64,000 bases of DNA from Pseudomonas cedrina subsp. cedrina. Lineage in GTDB: Bacteria > Pseudomonadota > Gammaproteobacteria > Pseudomonadales > Pseudomonadaceae. The stretch's first letter is position 1, and each line of letters opens with the position of its first letter. Positions 8,134 to 17,995 of the stretch are shown one piece after another. The stretch covers positions 518,019-582,018 of the forward strand of contig NZ_MNPW01000002.1 in the NCBI RefSeq assembly GCF_001983175.1, written 5' to 3'. Below the pieces are notes generated by a model. The model was not told the DNA's origin. It worked only from the letters and a program-made list of their open reading frames with translations, and searched no databases. Position numbers and translations under genes: made by a program.

Positions 8134-9630
8134 ATGAATACTGTTGAACCGCGAAGTGTCAGTCGTCTTGATCACCTGCCGGATCCCGGCTCGTTTGGAG
8201 GCGGATATGGTCATAAGCCCTCTTACACAACGGACCAGGCGGCCAAGCAACTCACGCGACAAAACCTGCGCTTTCATGACCGCAACGGCGACTCGAAAAT
8301 CGATGTGAATTACACCGTGGACACGAGTTTCACTCAGGCGCAGCAGCGGCGCGTGCGTCAGGCGGTGCAGTCCTGGCAGGACGTGGCCAACATCAATTTT
8401 CACGAACAGCCAGGTGGTTCGGACGGCACGCTCAACATTCGCAACAACCCCAGCGGTAATCGGGGTGTCGCCACATTTCCCAACCGTTTTACCACCAGCA
8501 CCTCAGCCACCATTGGCACGCAAGGAGAAAGCCGGTCCCCGGCGCTGGGCAGTCACTTTGCGGTGACGGCGATACACGAAATCGGTCATGCCATCGGCCT
8601 GCACCACCCGGGAGACTACGGGCGAAACTTTGATTACAACAAGGAAGCGGTCTATGCCGAAGATACAAAGGCGCGCACGGTAATGAGTTATTGGTCGGAG
8701 ACCAAACAGAAGGGTCACGATTTCAAGCGACAGAACCCGTCCGCGCCGATGATGGACGATATTGCGGCGGCGCAACGCCTGTACGGGGCCAATCATCAAA
8801 CCCGTCACACCGACACCACCTACGGCTTCAATTCCAACACCGAACGGGAGGCGTTGAGCCTCAAGAGCGCCACGGACCAACCCGTCTTCTGTGTGTGGGA
8901 CGGCGGCGGTGTCGACACCCTGGATTTCTCCGGTTTCGCCCAGGACCAGCACATCAACCTGAACGCCGAATCGTTTTCAGACGTCGGTGGGTTGAAGGGC
9001 AATGTCTCCATCGCCCAGGGCTGCGTGATTGAAAATGCCATCGGCGGCTCAGGTCGCGACACGCTGTCGGGCAATGAGGCTGCCAACCGGCTCAAGGGCG
9101 GCGGGCGGGGCGATACCCTGAAAGGCGGTGGCGGCGCGGATACCTTTGTCTACGACAAGGCCAGCGACTCCACGCCATCCGATCCGGACATGATCGAGGA
9201 CTTCACCAGCGGTACCGATACGATCGATGTGTCGGGCGCAATGAAGGAGGCGGGTGTACCTGCACTGGTATTTACCGATCGGTTCACTGGCCGAGCCGGG
9301 GAGGTGGTGCTCAAGCAGGATGCCAGTACGGGCGGTTCGAGCCTGGCTATTGATCTCAAGGGCACGGGCAAGGCGGACCTGTTGGTCCAGAGCAAGAGGG
9401 CGATCAAACCTGCCGATGTGCGCTGGAACGGCCAGACGCCTGGGACCCGGCCCGTGCCTGCACCTACACCTACACCCCCCGCGCCCGCCCCGTTGGCGGA
9501 TAAGACCCGGGAAGACACCGCCGGCTTGATCCAGCTGCTTGCTATCACCCTGTTAGGGTTTTTCTCGCAGTTGCTGGGCCTGCTGACGTCACCGTCCGGC
9601 CAAGCTCCCGCGCAAAAAAACCAGGTTTAA
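8134..9630 (+). CDS. Serralysin-type (M10B) RTX metalloprotease with C-terminal extension
   Basis: This is a secreted zinc protease of the AprA/serralysin family. There is no signal peptide, as usual for type I secretion. The catalytic motif HEIGHAIGLHH is at residues 148-158 (zinc ligands His148, His152, His158, general base Glu149), and the Met-turn VMSYW has Met184 and Tyr186. A beta-roll follows with about three calcium-binding nonapeptides (GGSGRDTLS, GGGRGDTLK, GGGGADTFV), fewer than in typical AprA. The canonical family ends soon after the DFLV-like segment, here ADLLVQ with ADVRW at about 431. This protein continues for 67 more residues: a Pro/Thr/Ala linker (about 440-454), then a hydrophobic stretch (about 464-485). 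No aprDEF transporter or inhibitor gene is nearby. It could be a divergent paralogue of aprA. Confidence 0.9.
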   Translation: MNTVEPRSVSRLDHLPDPGSFGGGYGHKPSYTTDQAAKQLTRQNLRFHDRNGDSKIDVNYTVDTSFTQAQQRRVRQAVQSWQDVANINFHEQPGGSDGTLNIRNNPSGNRGVATFPNRFTTSTSATIGTQGESRSPALGSHFAVTAIHEIGHAIGLHHPGDYGRNFDYNKEAVYAEDTKARTVMSYWSETKQKGHDFKRQNPSAPMMDDIAAAQRLYGANHQTRHTDTTYGFNSNTEREALSLKSATDQPVFCVWDGGGVDTLDFSGFAQDQHINLNAESFSDVGGLKGNVSIAQGCVIENAIGGSGRDTLSGNEAANRLKGGGRGDTLKGGGGADTFVYDKASDSTPSDPDMIEDFTSGTDTIDVSGAMKEAGVPALVFTDRFTGRAGEVVLKQDASTGGSSLAIDLKGTGKADLLVQSKRAIKPADVRWNGQTPGTRPVPAPTPTPPAPAPLADKTREDTAGLIQLLAITLLGFFSQLLGLLTSPSGQAPAQKNQV

Positions 9631-9639
9631 GCCCGTCGC

Positions 9640-10836
9640 TCAAGCGGTCGCCACCCTGGCCTGGCGCGACGCACCCAGGAACCGCAACAGCGCCACCAGC
9701 GGGAACGCGCTGCCCACCAGCACCACACCCAGCCAGCCGCCGTGTTCGTACACGCTGCTGGCGATTGCCGAGCCGAAGGCGCCGCCGATGAAGATGCTGG
9801 TCATGTACAGCGCGTTCAGGCGGCTGCGGCTTTTGGCGTCAAGGGCGTAGACGGCGCGCTGGCCGAGGACCATGTTCATCTGCACGCAGAAGTCCAGGAC
9901 AACGCCGGTCACGGCCAGGCCGATCACGCTGTACAACGGGTGGACGAAGGCCGGCAGGAAGCTCAGCACCGCCAGGACCATGGCGAGCAGGGACGCGCGG
10001 TGGGTGTGGCCGGCATCGGCCAGGCGGCCGGCAATCGGCGCGGCGATGGCGCCAATGGCGCCCACCAGGGCGAAGAGGGCGATCTGGGTCTGGCTCAGGC
10101 CGTGGTTGCGCACCAGTTCCAGCGGGACGGCGGTCCAGAACAGGCTGAAGCTGGCGAACATGCAGCCCTGGTAGAACGCCCGTTGGCGCAGCACCGGTTG
10201 TTCACGCAGCAGCGTGCCCAGGGAACGCAGCAGTTGGCCGTAGCTGGCGCTGTGGTCGGGTTGACGCTTGGGGATGGTGATCAGCAGCACCACGCTGATA
10301 AACGCCATCAACGCCGCCGCCGCCATGAACATCGCACGCCAGCCGAAGTGATCCGCCACGACGCTGGACACGGGCCGGGCCAGCAGGATGCCCAGCAACA
10401 GGCCGCCCATGATGCTGCCGACCACACGGCCACGGGACTCGGCCGGCGCCAGGTGCGCGGCCAAGGGGATCAGGATCTGTACCGACACCGAACTGAACCC
10501 GATCAGCAACGACACCAGCAGGAACAGGTTGGGTTGTTCGGTCACCGCTGCGCCCAACAGGCTGGCAATGGCCAGCACTGTGGTGGCGATCATCAGCTTG
10601 CGGTTTTCCAGCAGGTCACCCAGGGGCACCAGGAAAAACAGGCCCAGGGCGTAGCCGATTTGCGTCAGCGATACGATCAGGCTGGCCATGGCGGGCGTGA
10701 GGCCGATATCCGGCGCGATCATTTCGATGATCGGTTGCGCGTAGTAGATGTTGGCGACGATAGCGCCGCAACAAAACGCAAACAGCATCACCATCCCGCG
10801 GGTCATGGTGCTTGCAGCGTGTGGGGTAGCGTTCAT
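9640..10836 (-). CDS. MFS transporter, probable efflux
   Basis: This is a 398-residue major facilitator with about 12 membrane helices. The start at MNATPHAAS is chosen because the helical core begins shortly after it (GMVMLFAFCCGAIVANIYYA) and the longer frame upstream encodes non-family sequence. The loop between helices 2 and 3 reads GDLLENRKLMI, a version of the MFS motif A. It resembles YnfM/arabinose-efflux-like permeases of the drug:H+ antiporter type. The substrate cannot be read from the sequence. Its stop is 9 bases from the metalloprotease stop, in convergent orientation, with no terminator between them. Confidence 0.85.
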   Translation of the reverse strand: MNATPHAASTMTRGMVMLFAFCCGAIVANIYYAQPIIEMIAPDIGLTPAMASLIVSLTQIGYALGLFFLVPLGDLLENRKLMIATTVLAIASLLGAAVTEQPNLFLLVSLLIGFSSVSVQILIPLAAHLAPAESRGRVVGSIMGGLLLGILLARPVSSVVADHFGWRAMFMAAAALMAFISVVLLITIPKRQPDHSASYGQLLRSLGTLLREQPVLRQRAFYQGCMFASFSLFWTAVPLELVRNHGLSQTQIALFALVGAIGAIAAPIAGRLADAGHTHRASLLAMVLAVLSFLPAFVHPLYSVIGLAVTGVVLDFCVQMNMVLGQRAVYALDAKSRSRLNALYMTSIFIGGAFGSAIASSVYEHGGWLGVVLVGSAFPLVALLRFLGASRQARVATA

Positions 10837-10996
10837 GGTGTTCTCATAAAAGGCGAGGGAGATGGCGAGCGAGAGTAAAGACAAGGCCCGATGCCGAGTA
10901 GGCCGCTCGCGGTGATAACACTCATGCCGGGAATGGATGACTGAAGCGTTAACGGGCATAACACCGCCGATGTAACTGCAAAGATACAAAACCAAT

Positions 10997-11081
10997 GTGG
11001 GAGCTGGCTTGCCTGCGATGCTGTCACCTCGGTCTATCAGTCAGACCGAGGTGATGCTATCGCAGGCAAGCCAGCTCCCAC
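10997..11081. repeat. REP doublet, GTGGGAGCTGGCTTGCC type
   Basis: Convergent arms GTGGGAGCTGGCTTGCCTGC and its reverse complement are separated by a centre that is itself palindromic (TCACCTCGGTCT/AGACCGAGGTGA). It lies between the sulfate-binding protein gene and the MFS start. The remaining 10837-10996 appears to be the MFS leader and holds nothing recognisable. Confidence 0.92.
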
Positions 11082-11100
11082 ACTGACCGCGTTTCTTCAG

Positions 11101-12105
11101 TTACTGACCGGAATAGATCTGGTCAAACACCCCACCATCATTGAAGTGGGTCTTCTGCACGGTGCGCCAGTCGCCAAAGGTCTTCTCCACCGAGAGGAAA
11201 TCGACTTTCGGGAAGCGGTCGGTGTACTTGGCCAGCACCTTCGGATCGCGCGGACGCAGGTAGTTGTTGGCCGCGATTTCCTGACCTTGTGGCGACCACA
11301 GGTACTTCAAGTAATCCTCGGCAGCGATTCGGGTGCCCTTTTTGTCGACGACTTTGTCGACCACCGACACCGGCGGCTCGGCTTCGGCGGAGACGCTTGG
11401 GTAGATCACTTCGAACTGGTCACGGCCGAATTCACGCGCGATCATTTCCGCTTCGTTTTCAAAGGTTACCAGCACGTCGCCGATCTGGTTGGTCATGAAC
11501 GTGGTGGTGGCGGCACGGCCGCCGGTATCCAGCACCGGCGCCTGTTTGAACAGCTTGCCGACGAACGCCTTGGCCTTGTCTTCGTCGCCGCCGTTCTTCA
11601 ACACGTAGCCCCAGGCCGACAGGTAAGTGTAGCGGCCGTTGCCCGAGGTTTTCGGGTTGGGCACGATCACCTGTACGCCGTCTTTCAACAGATCCGGCCA
11701 ATCCTTCAGGGCTTTGGGGTTGCCTTTGCGCACGATAAACACCGTGGCTGAGGTGAACGGCGCGCTGTTGTTCGGCAGACGGGTGACCCAGTTGTCGGGC
11801 ACCAGTTTGCCGTTGTCCGCCAGGGCGTTGATGTCGGTGGCCATGTTCATGGTGATCACGTCCGCCGGCAGGCCGTCGATGACCGAGCGCGCTTGCTTGC
11901 TGGAACCGCCGAAGGACATCTGCAAGGTCAGCTTGTCGTCCGGGTGCTCGGCTTCCCAGTGTTTCTGGAAGGCGGCGTTGTAGTCCTTGTAGAAATCGCG
12001 CATCACGTCGTAAGAGACGTTGAGCAGTGTGACGGGGGCTGCCTGGACGGCGCCGGCCAGGGCAAGGCCGGCGGCCAGGAGGGAGGCGCTAACGAGTTTT
12101 TTCAC
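11101..12105 (-). CDS. Sulfate/thiosulfate ABC transporter binding protein (Sbp/CysP family)
   Basis: This periplasmic protein captures sulfate or thiosulfate for the CysTWA importer. The 334-residue precursor has a signal peptide ending AVQA-APVTLLNVSYD. Family motifs include FGGSSKQARSV, RLPNNSAPFTSA, PNPKTSGNGRYTYLSAWG and the C-terminal YLKYLWSPQGQEIAANNYLRP. Features of both E. coli Sbp and CysP are present, so I do not choose a symbol. No membrane or ATPase subunit is adjacent, so it must share permease subunits encoded elsewhere. Expression under CysB is likely from family knowledge. Confidence 0.93.
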   Translation of the reverse strand: MKKLVSASLLAAGLALAGAVQAAPVTLLNVSYDVMRDFYKDYNAAFQKHWEAEHPDDKLTLQMSFGGSSKQARSVIDGLPADVITMNMATDINALADNGKLVPDNWVTRLPNNSAPFTSATVFIVRKGNPKALKDWPDLLKDGVQVIVPNPKTSGNGRYTYLSAWGYVLKNGGDEDKAKAFVGKLFKQAPVLDTGGRAATTTFMTNQIGDVLVTFENEAEMIAREFGRDQFEVIYPSVSAEAEPPVSVVDKVVDKKGTRIAAEDYLKYLWSPQGQEIAANNYLRPRDPKVLAKYTDRFPKVDFLSVEKTFGDWRTVQKTHFNDGGVFDQIYSGQ

Positions 12106-12206
12106 TGCTCATTCCTTGTTGTTCGAGACGGTTGTCAATTGAGGGCAATAGGCCAGCGACTATAGCGGGCGAGGCCTGCACGCTTAAAGAATAAAACGTG
12201 CTTTGC

Positions 12207-13031
12207 TTATTCCACTTTCTTGAACAGCGCATTGCCACAGCGTGAGCAAAAGGCTGCGTTGGGTTCGTGGCTGTTCTTTTTGCACACCGGGCAATCGGTT
12301 TGCAGCTGTTCGCCACGCATGGCACTCGCCAGTTCAGCGGTGAAGATGCCGGTGGGCACGGCAATGATCGAGTAACCGGTGATCATCACCAACGACGAAA
12401 TCACCTGGCCCAGCGGCGTCTTTGGCACGATATCGCCAAAGCCCACGGTGGTCAGGGTCACGATCGCCCAATAGATGCCCTTGGGGATGCTGGTAAAGCC
12501 GTGTTCCGGGCCTTCGATCACGTACATCAAGGTGCCGAACACGGTGACCAGCGTGCACACGCTCACCAGGAACACCACGATCTTCTGCTTGCTGCCACGC
12601 AGCGCCGCCATCAGGTAATTGGCTTGCTTGAGGTACGGGCTGAGCTTGAGCACCCGGAAGATGCGCAGCATGCGGATGATGCGGATGATCAACAGGTACT
12701 GGGCATCGCTGTAATACAGGGCAAGGATGCCGGGCACGATGGCCAGCAGATCCACCAGACCGTAGAAGCTGAAGGCATACCGCAGCGGTTTCGGCGAGCA
12801 GTACAGGCGCAACCCGTACTCGATCAGGAAGATCAGCGTGAAGCCCCACTCGATATAGGCCAGCACGTCGGCGTAGTTCTGGTGGATCTGGTCGATGCTG
12901 TCGAGCATCACGACCACCAGGCTGGCGAGGATGATCAGCAACAGGATGCCGTCAAAACGCCGCCCGGCGGCGGTGTCGCTTTGGAAAACCATGACGTAGA
13001 GCCGCTGGCGCCAGTCGTTGTTGCTGTCCAT
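12207..13031 (-). CDS. Voltage-gated potassium channel with C-terminal zinc ribbon
   Basis: This is a 274-residue six-helix cation channel of the Kv type. The S4 voltage sensor has regularly spaced arginines (RIIRMLRIFRVLK, about 117-129). A pore loop with the selectivity filter TVGFGD lies at 195-200, and the final S6 helix is around 209-233. After S6 a short cytoplasmic tail carries CXXC-X11-CXXC (Cys247, 250, 262, 265), a predicted zinc ribbon. There is no RCK/TrkA-N domain. The start MDSNNDWRQR is chosen over a longer non-conserved frame. The urea transporter gene ends 31 bases upstream on the same strand, so the two may be co-transcribed. Confidence 0.9.
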   Translation of the reverse strand: MDSNNDWRQRLYVMVFQSDTAAGRRFDGILLLIILASLVVVMLDSIDQIHQNYADVLAYIEWGFTLIFLIEYGLRLYCSPKPLRYAFSFYGLVDLLAIVPGILALYYSDAQYLLIIRIIRMLRIFRVLKLSPYLKQANYLMAALRGSKQKIVVFLVSVCTLVTVFGTLMYVIEGPEHGFTSIPKGIYWAIVTLTTVGFGDIVPKTPLGQVISSLVMITGYSIIAVPTGIFTAELASAMRGEQLQTDCPVCKKNSHEPNAAFCSRCGNALFKKVE

Positions 13032-13062
13032 AAATCCCGCCTGAAACTGATATCGGGCAAGC

Positions 13063-13938
13063 CTAGGGGGATTCGAAGGGACTGTCCATGCGGGGTTTGC
13101 GCAACACGCGCGCGCCTGCACGCACCAACCAGCACGCGAGGATGAACGGCGCGGTCAACGTGGGCAGGTGCAGGGCCGCAAAGCCCGGTGTGAGGAGGAT
13201 CGCCAGCAGGATGCCGAGCAGTGGCCACCAGGGCTGGCGACGTACCTGGCTCAGGGCCAACGCCGCCAATGCGGGGTTGTAACTGTGCAGGCCCAAGAGG
13301 GCACCGGCCGGTTCGTGCAGACACAGCGCCGCCAGCATGCCAGCGCTGGCGCCGATCAGCGCCCACACGGCGGCGCGCCGGTCGGCCAGCCACAGGCCCA
13401 GCGCAATCAGGCCACCCGCCAGGGGCTGGTCCAGCAGCATGATCTGGGCAAGCCCGGTAAACGGGGCGGTGAAGAGGGCCACGCTGTCGGGTTCGCTCAA
13501 GGCCAGGGTGCCCGGCGGCGCCGTGCCCAGCAGCAACCAGCCCAGGCCGACAAAAGGCGCGGTATAGGCCGGCAAATCATCGGGCTGGCTGGCGCGTTGC
13601 AACCATTGCCGCGTCAGGATCGCACTCAAGCCACCGCACGCCAGGATCAGCGGCGGCAACAAGGCCGACCAGGCAAAGTGCTGACTGATCAACAAGCCCA
13701 GCAGCACGCCGTTGTAGCTATAAAGGCCGGCCTGGCGTTCCACCTTGGGATACCCGCGGCGCTGGGCCGTGAGCAGGCCCGCCACACCGCCCAGCAACGC
13801 CGCGCCGAAGGCAGCCGGGGCGCCGACCAGGATGGCCAGCAGGCACAGCACGCCACACAGCGGCTGGCGCTGCAGGAAGATCTGGCTGAAGCCGTTGAGC
13901 AGGGCTTCGGCCCAGTCGGGGCAGCTCTGGTTGGGCAT
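13063..13938 (-). CDS. Urea transporter (UT family)
   Basis: This 291-residue membrane protein has the duplicated architecture of bacterial urea channels. Each half carries a related motif: GLYSYNGVLLGLLI in the first and LGLHSYNPALAALAL in the second. The paired segments PAYTAPFVGLGWLLL and LPTLTAPFILACWLV line the pore in this family. Such proteins allow passive urea movement. No urease gene is in the window. Next downstream on the same strand is the K+ channel, with a 31-base gap. The start ATG 13938 follows the REP-containing gap. Confidence 0.88.
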   Translation of the reverse strand: MPNQSCPDWAEALLNGFSQIFLQRQPLCGVLCLLAILVGAPAAFGAALLGGVAGLLTAQRRGYPKVERQAGLYSYNGVLLGLLISQHFAWSALLPPLILACGGLSAILTRQWLQRASQPDDLPAYTAPFVGLGWLLLGTAPPGTLALSEPDSVALFTAPFTGLAQIMLLDQPLAGGLIALGLWLADRRAAVWALIGASAGMLAALCLHEPAGALLGLHSYNPALAALALSQVRRQPWWPLLGILLAILLTPGFAALHLPTLTAPFILACWLVRAGARVLRKPRMDSPFESP

Positions 13939-13969
13939 TGGGTTAAGTCAGTTAGACCGGGTTGCCCTT

Positions 13970-14052
13970 ATCGCAGGCAAGCCAGCTCCCACCGTTGACC
14001 GAGTTGTCCTGTCGAACATCGATCCCTGTGGGAGCCGGGCTTGCCCGCGATG
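13970..14052. repeat. REP pair, outward arms (mixed type)
   Basis: The reverse complement of GTGGGAGCTGGCTTGCCTGC (to 13992) is followed 35 bases later by forward GTGGGAGCCGGGCTTGCCCG (from 14028). The arms point away from each other, unlike the convergent doublets. The sequence just before the second arm (GATCCCT) also precedes the one at 21365, suggesting a common unit. Confidence 0.85.
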
Positions 14053-14067
14053 AGGCCCTGGCAGGCG

Positions 14068-15472
14068 CTAAATCAACGTCTCGATACGCAGCGAGTTGGT
14101 CGACCCCGGCTGCCCGAACGGCACCCCGGCGGTAATCACCAACGTATCCCCGCGCTGCGCCATGCCCTGTGCCTGCGCTATCTCCAGCGCCGTGGAGCAC
14201 ACCTCATCCACCTGGCGCAGCCGGTCGTTGACCACCGAATGCACGCCCCACGCCACGCTCAACCGCCGCGCCGTGGACAGGTTCGGTGTGAGGTTGAGGA
14301 TCGCTGCCGCCGGCCGTTCCCGCGCCGCGCGCAGGCTGGAGCTGCCGGACTCGCTGTAGTTCACCAGCACCGCCACCGGCAAGATGCTGCTGATGCGGCG
14401 GATCGCGCAGCTGATGGCGTCCGACACCGTGGCATCCGCCCTGGGCCGGCTGACATCCAGTTGCGTCTGGTAGTCCGGGCCGCTTTCCACCTGGCGGATG
14501 ATTTTGCTCATCATCTGCACGGCTTCCAGCGGGTATTCGCCGGACGCGGTTTCCGCCGACAGCATCAGCGCATCCGCGCCTTCGGCCACCGCATTGGCGA
14601 CATCCGTGACTTCGGCACGGGTCGGCGCCGGCGAGAAGCGCATGGATTCCAGCATCTGCGTGGCCACCACCACCGGTTTACCCAACTGGCGGCAGGTGCG
14701 GATGATGTCTTTCTGAATCTGCGGCACGCTTTCGGCGGGCACTTCCACGCCCAGGTCGCCTCGGGCCACCATGATTGCGTCGCTCAATTCGGCGATTTCC
14801 CGCAGGCATTGCACGGCCGACGGCTTCTCGATCTTGGCCATCAGGAAGGCCTTGTCGCCGATCAACTCGCGGGCTTCGCGGATGTCTTCCGGGCGCTGCA
14901 CGAACGACAGCGCTACCCAGTCCACCCCCAGCTCCAGACCGAAGCTCAAGTCGCGCCGATCCTTGGCGGTCAACGGGCTGAGTTCCAACAGCGCTTGTGG
15001 CACGTTCACACCTTTGCGGTCAGACAATTCGCCGCCGTTCAGCACCGTGGTGTCGATGGCATCCGCGTGTTTGGTGAGGACCCGCAGGCGCAGCTTGCCG
15101 TCGTCCAGCAACAGGTCCATGCCGGGTTCCAGGGCCTTGAGGATTTCCGGATGGGGCAGGTTGACCCGGCGTTGATCCCCCGGTGTTTCGTCCAGGTCCA
15201 GGCGCAGGGCCTGGCCGCGCACCAGTTGCACCTTGCCCTCGGCAAAACGGCCGACCCGCAGCTTCGGCCCTTGCAGGTCCATGAGGATGCCAAGCGGGTA
15301 ATTCAACTGGCGTTCCACTTGGCGAATCCACTGGTAACGCTGGGCGTGATCGGCGTGGTCACCGTGGCTGAAATTGAGGCGAAAGAGGTTGACCCCGGCT
15401 TCCACCAGCTCGCGGATGTCATCGATACCGTCAGTGGCGGGGCCCAGGGTGGCGAGGATTTTGACTTTCTTG

Positions 15473-15483
<11 letters not shown>
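14068..15483 (-). CDS. pykF: Pyruvate kinase
   Basis: Pyruvate kinase converts phosphoenolpyruvate and ADP to pyruvate and ATP. The 471-residue protein starts MTPDKKVKILATLGPAT and shows FRLNFSHG, the metal/substrate motif MAKIEKPSAV and IMVARGDLGVEV, with a C-terminal allosteric domain. The ATG at 15483 overlaps the ttuD stop by 11 bases, so it is the last gene of the glyoxylate operon, completing the path to pyruvate. The name follows the copy that sits with gcl in other pseudomonads, and a second pyruvate kinase is expected elsewhere in the genome. Confidence 0.93.
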
Positions 15484-16753
<1,270 letters not shown>

Positions 16754-16823
16754 AAGCGGGCTCCCAGGGGCTTTTTTGTTATTAGAGGTGCAGCAAATTT
16801 GAGCGTTGGAATGCAATCAAAAT

Positions 16824-16910
16824 GTGGGAGCTGGCTTGCCTGCGATAGCGGTGTGCCAGGCAACTGATCTTTCACTGACAGACCGCTATCGCAGGCAAGC
16901 CAGCTCCCAC
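16824..16910. repeat. REP doublet, GTGGGAGCTGGCTTGCC type
   Basis: Convergent arms with inner GATAGCGGT/ACCGCTATC-like sequence lie between glxR and ttuD, inside what is otherwise an operon. It may form a strong hairpin in the transcript and affect mRNA decay or relative expression of upstream and downstream genes. Confidence 0.92.
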
Positions 16911-16933
16911 ACGGGCCTGCGTTTCAACCGGAG

Positions 16934-17824
16934 CTATTTATCGCGAATCGAAAAGTTCGCCATATGCTCCAAGCCCTTGATCAACGCCGAATGGTCCCAA
17001 TTCCCACCGCCCAACGCTGCGCACGTGCTGAACACCTGCTGCGTACCGGCGGTGTTCGGCAGGTTGATCCCCAGCTCCTTGGCGCCGGCCAGGGCCAGGT
17101 TGAGGTCCTTCTGGTGCAGGTTGATGCGAAAGCCCGGATCAAAGGTGCCCTTGATCATGCGCTCGCCATGCACTTCGAGGATCTTCGACGACGCAAAACC
17201 ACCCATCAGCGCTTCACGCACCTTGGCCGGGTCGGCACCGTTTTTGGCGGCGAACAGCAGCGCTTCGGCCACCGCCTGGATGTTCAACGCAACGATGATC
17301 TGGTTGGCCACCTTGGCGGTCTGGCCGTCGCCATTGCCGCCCACCAAGGTGATGTTCTTGCCCATGGCCTGGAACAGCGGCAAGGCGCGCTCGAAGGTCT
17401 GCGCTTCGCCACCCACCATGATGCTCAGGGTGCCGGCCTTGGCACCGACTTCGCCGCCGGACACGGGCGCGTCCAGGTACTGCGCGCCGGTTTCGTTGAT
17501 CTGTGCGGCAAATGCCTTGGTGGCGGTGGGCGAGATCGAACTCATGTCGATCACTACCTTGCCGGGCGACAAGCCGGCAGCCACGCCGTCGGCGCGCAAC
17601 AGCACGTCTTCGACCTGTGGCGTGTCGGGCACCATCACGATGATGAACTCGGCTTCCTGCGCCACTTGCTGCGGGTTGGCCAGGGCCACCGCGCCCGCGT
17701 CGATCAGCGCTTGCGGGGCCTTGCCGTGGTGTTCGGACAGGAACAGTTGGTGACCTGCTTTCTGCAGGTTGGCGGCCATGGGTTGCCCCATGATGCCGGT
17801 GCCGATGAATCCGATTTTAGCCAT
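16934..17824 (-). CDS. glxR: Tartronate semialdehyde reductase (2-hydroxy-3-oxopropionate reductase)
   Basis: GlxR reduces tartronate semialdehyde to D-glycerate with NAD(P)H. The 296-residue protein is a beta-hydroxyacid dehydrogenase. The Rossmann motif GFIGTGIMGQPMAANL is at residues 5-20, the substrate motif DAPVSGGEVGAKAGTLSIMVGG is around 119-140, and the catalytic lysine lies in the GDGQTAKVANQII segment. It follows hyi in the gcl cluster, with a REP doublet between them. Confidence 0.94.
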   Translation of the reverse strand: MAKIGFIGTGIMGQPMAANLQKAGHQLFLSEHHGKAPQALIDAGAVALANPQQVAQEAEFIIVMVPDTPQVEDVLLRADGVAAGLSPGKVVIDMSSISPTATKAFAAQINETGAQYLDAPVSGGEVGAKAGTLSIMVGGEAQTFERALPLFQAMGKNITLVGGNGDGQTAKVANQIIVALNIQAVAEALLFAAKNGADPAKVREALMGGFASSKILEVHGERMIKGTFDPGFRINLHQKDLNLALAGAKELGINLPNTAGTQQVFSTCAALGGGNWDHSALIKGLEHMANFSIRDK

Positions 17825-17888
17825 GAAGAAATCCTCTTTTTATTCGATGTGCAGGCCTGCCTCGGTCTGCCAGACACCGGTGAACCCT

Positions 17889-17973
17889 GTGGGAGCTGGC
17901 TTGCCTGCGATGGCATCAACTGGGGATGCCTGAAACACTGAGGTGTCTGCATCGCAGGCAAGCCAGCTCCCAC
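17889..17973. repeat. REP doublet, GTGGGAGCTGGCTTGCC type
   Basis: Convergent arms lie between hyi and glxR. This is the second REP unit inside the glyoxylate cluster. Confidence 0.92.
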
Positions 17974-17995
17974 ATTTGGTTTTGTGTTGTATCTG

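Noticed and set aside
7729..8403. Minus-strand frame across the low-GC gap and protease start
   Set aside because: Overlaps hicB and the protease, has no ribosome site and no family resemblance.
9742..10878. Plus-strand frame opposite the MFS gene
   Set aside because: His/Gln/Gly-rich composition typical of an antisense shadow; the MFS protein is clear on the other strand.
10837..10995. N-terminal extension of the MFS transporter
   Set aside because: The extra 53 residues are not membrane-like or family-like, and the core starts normally at 10836.
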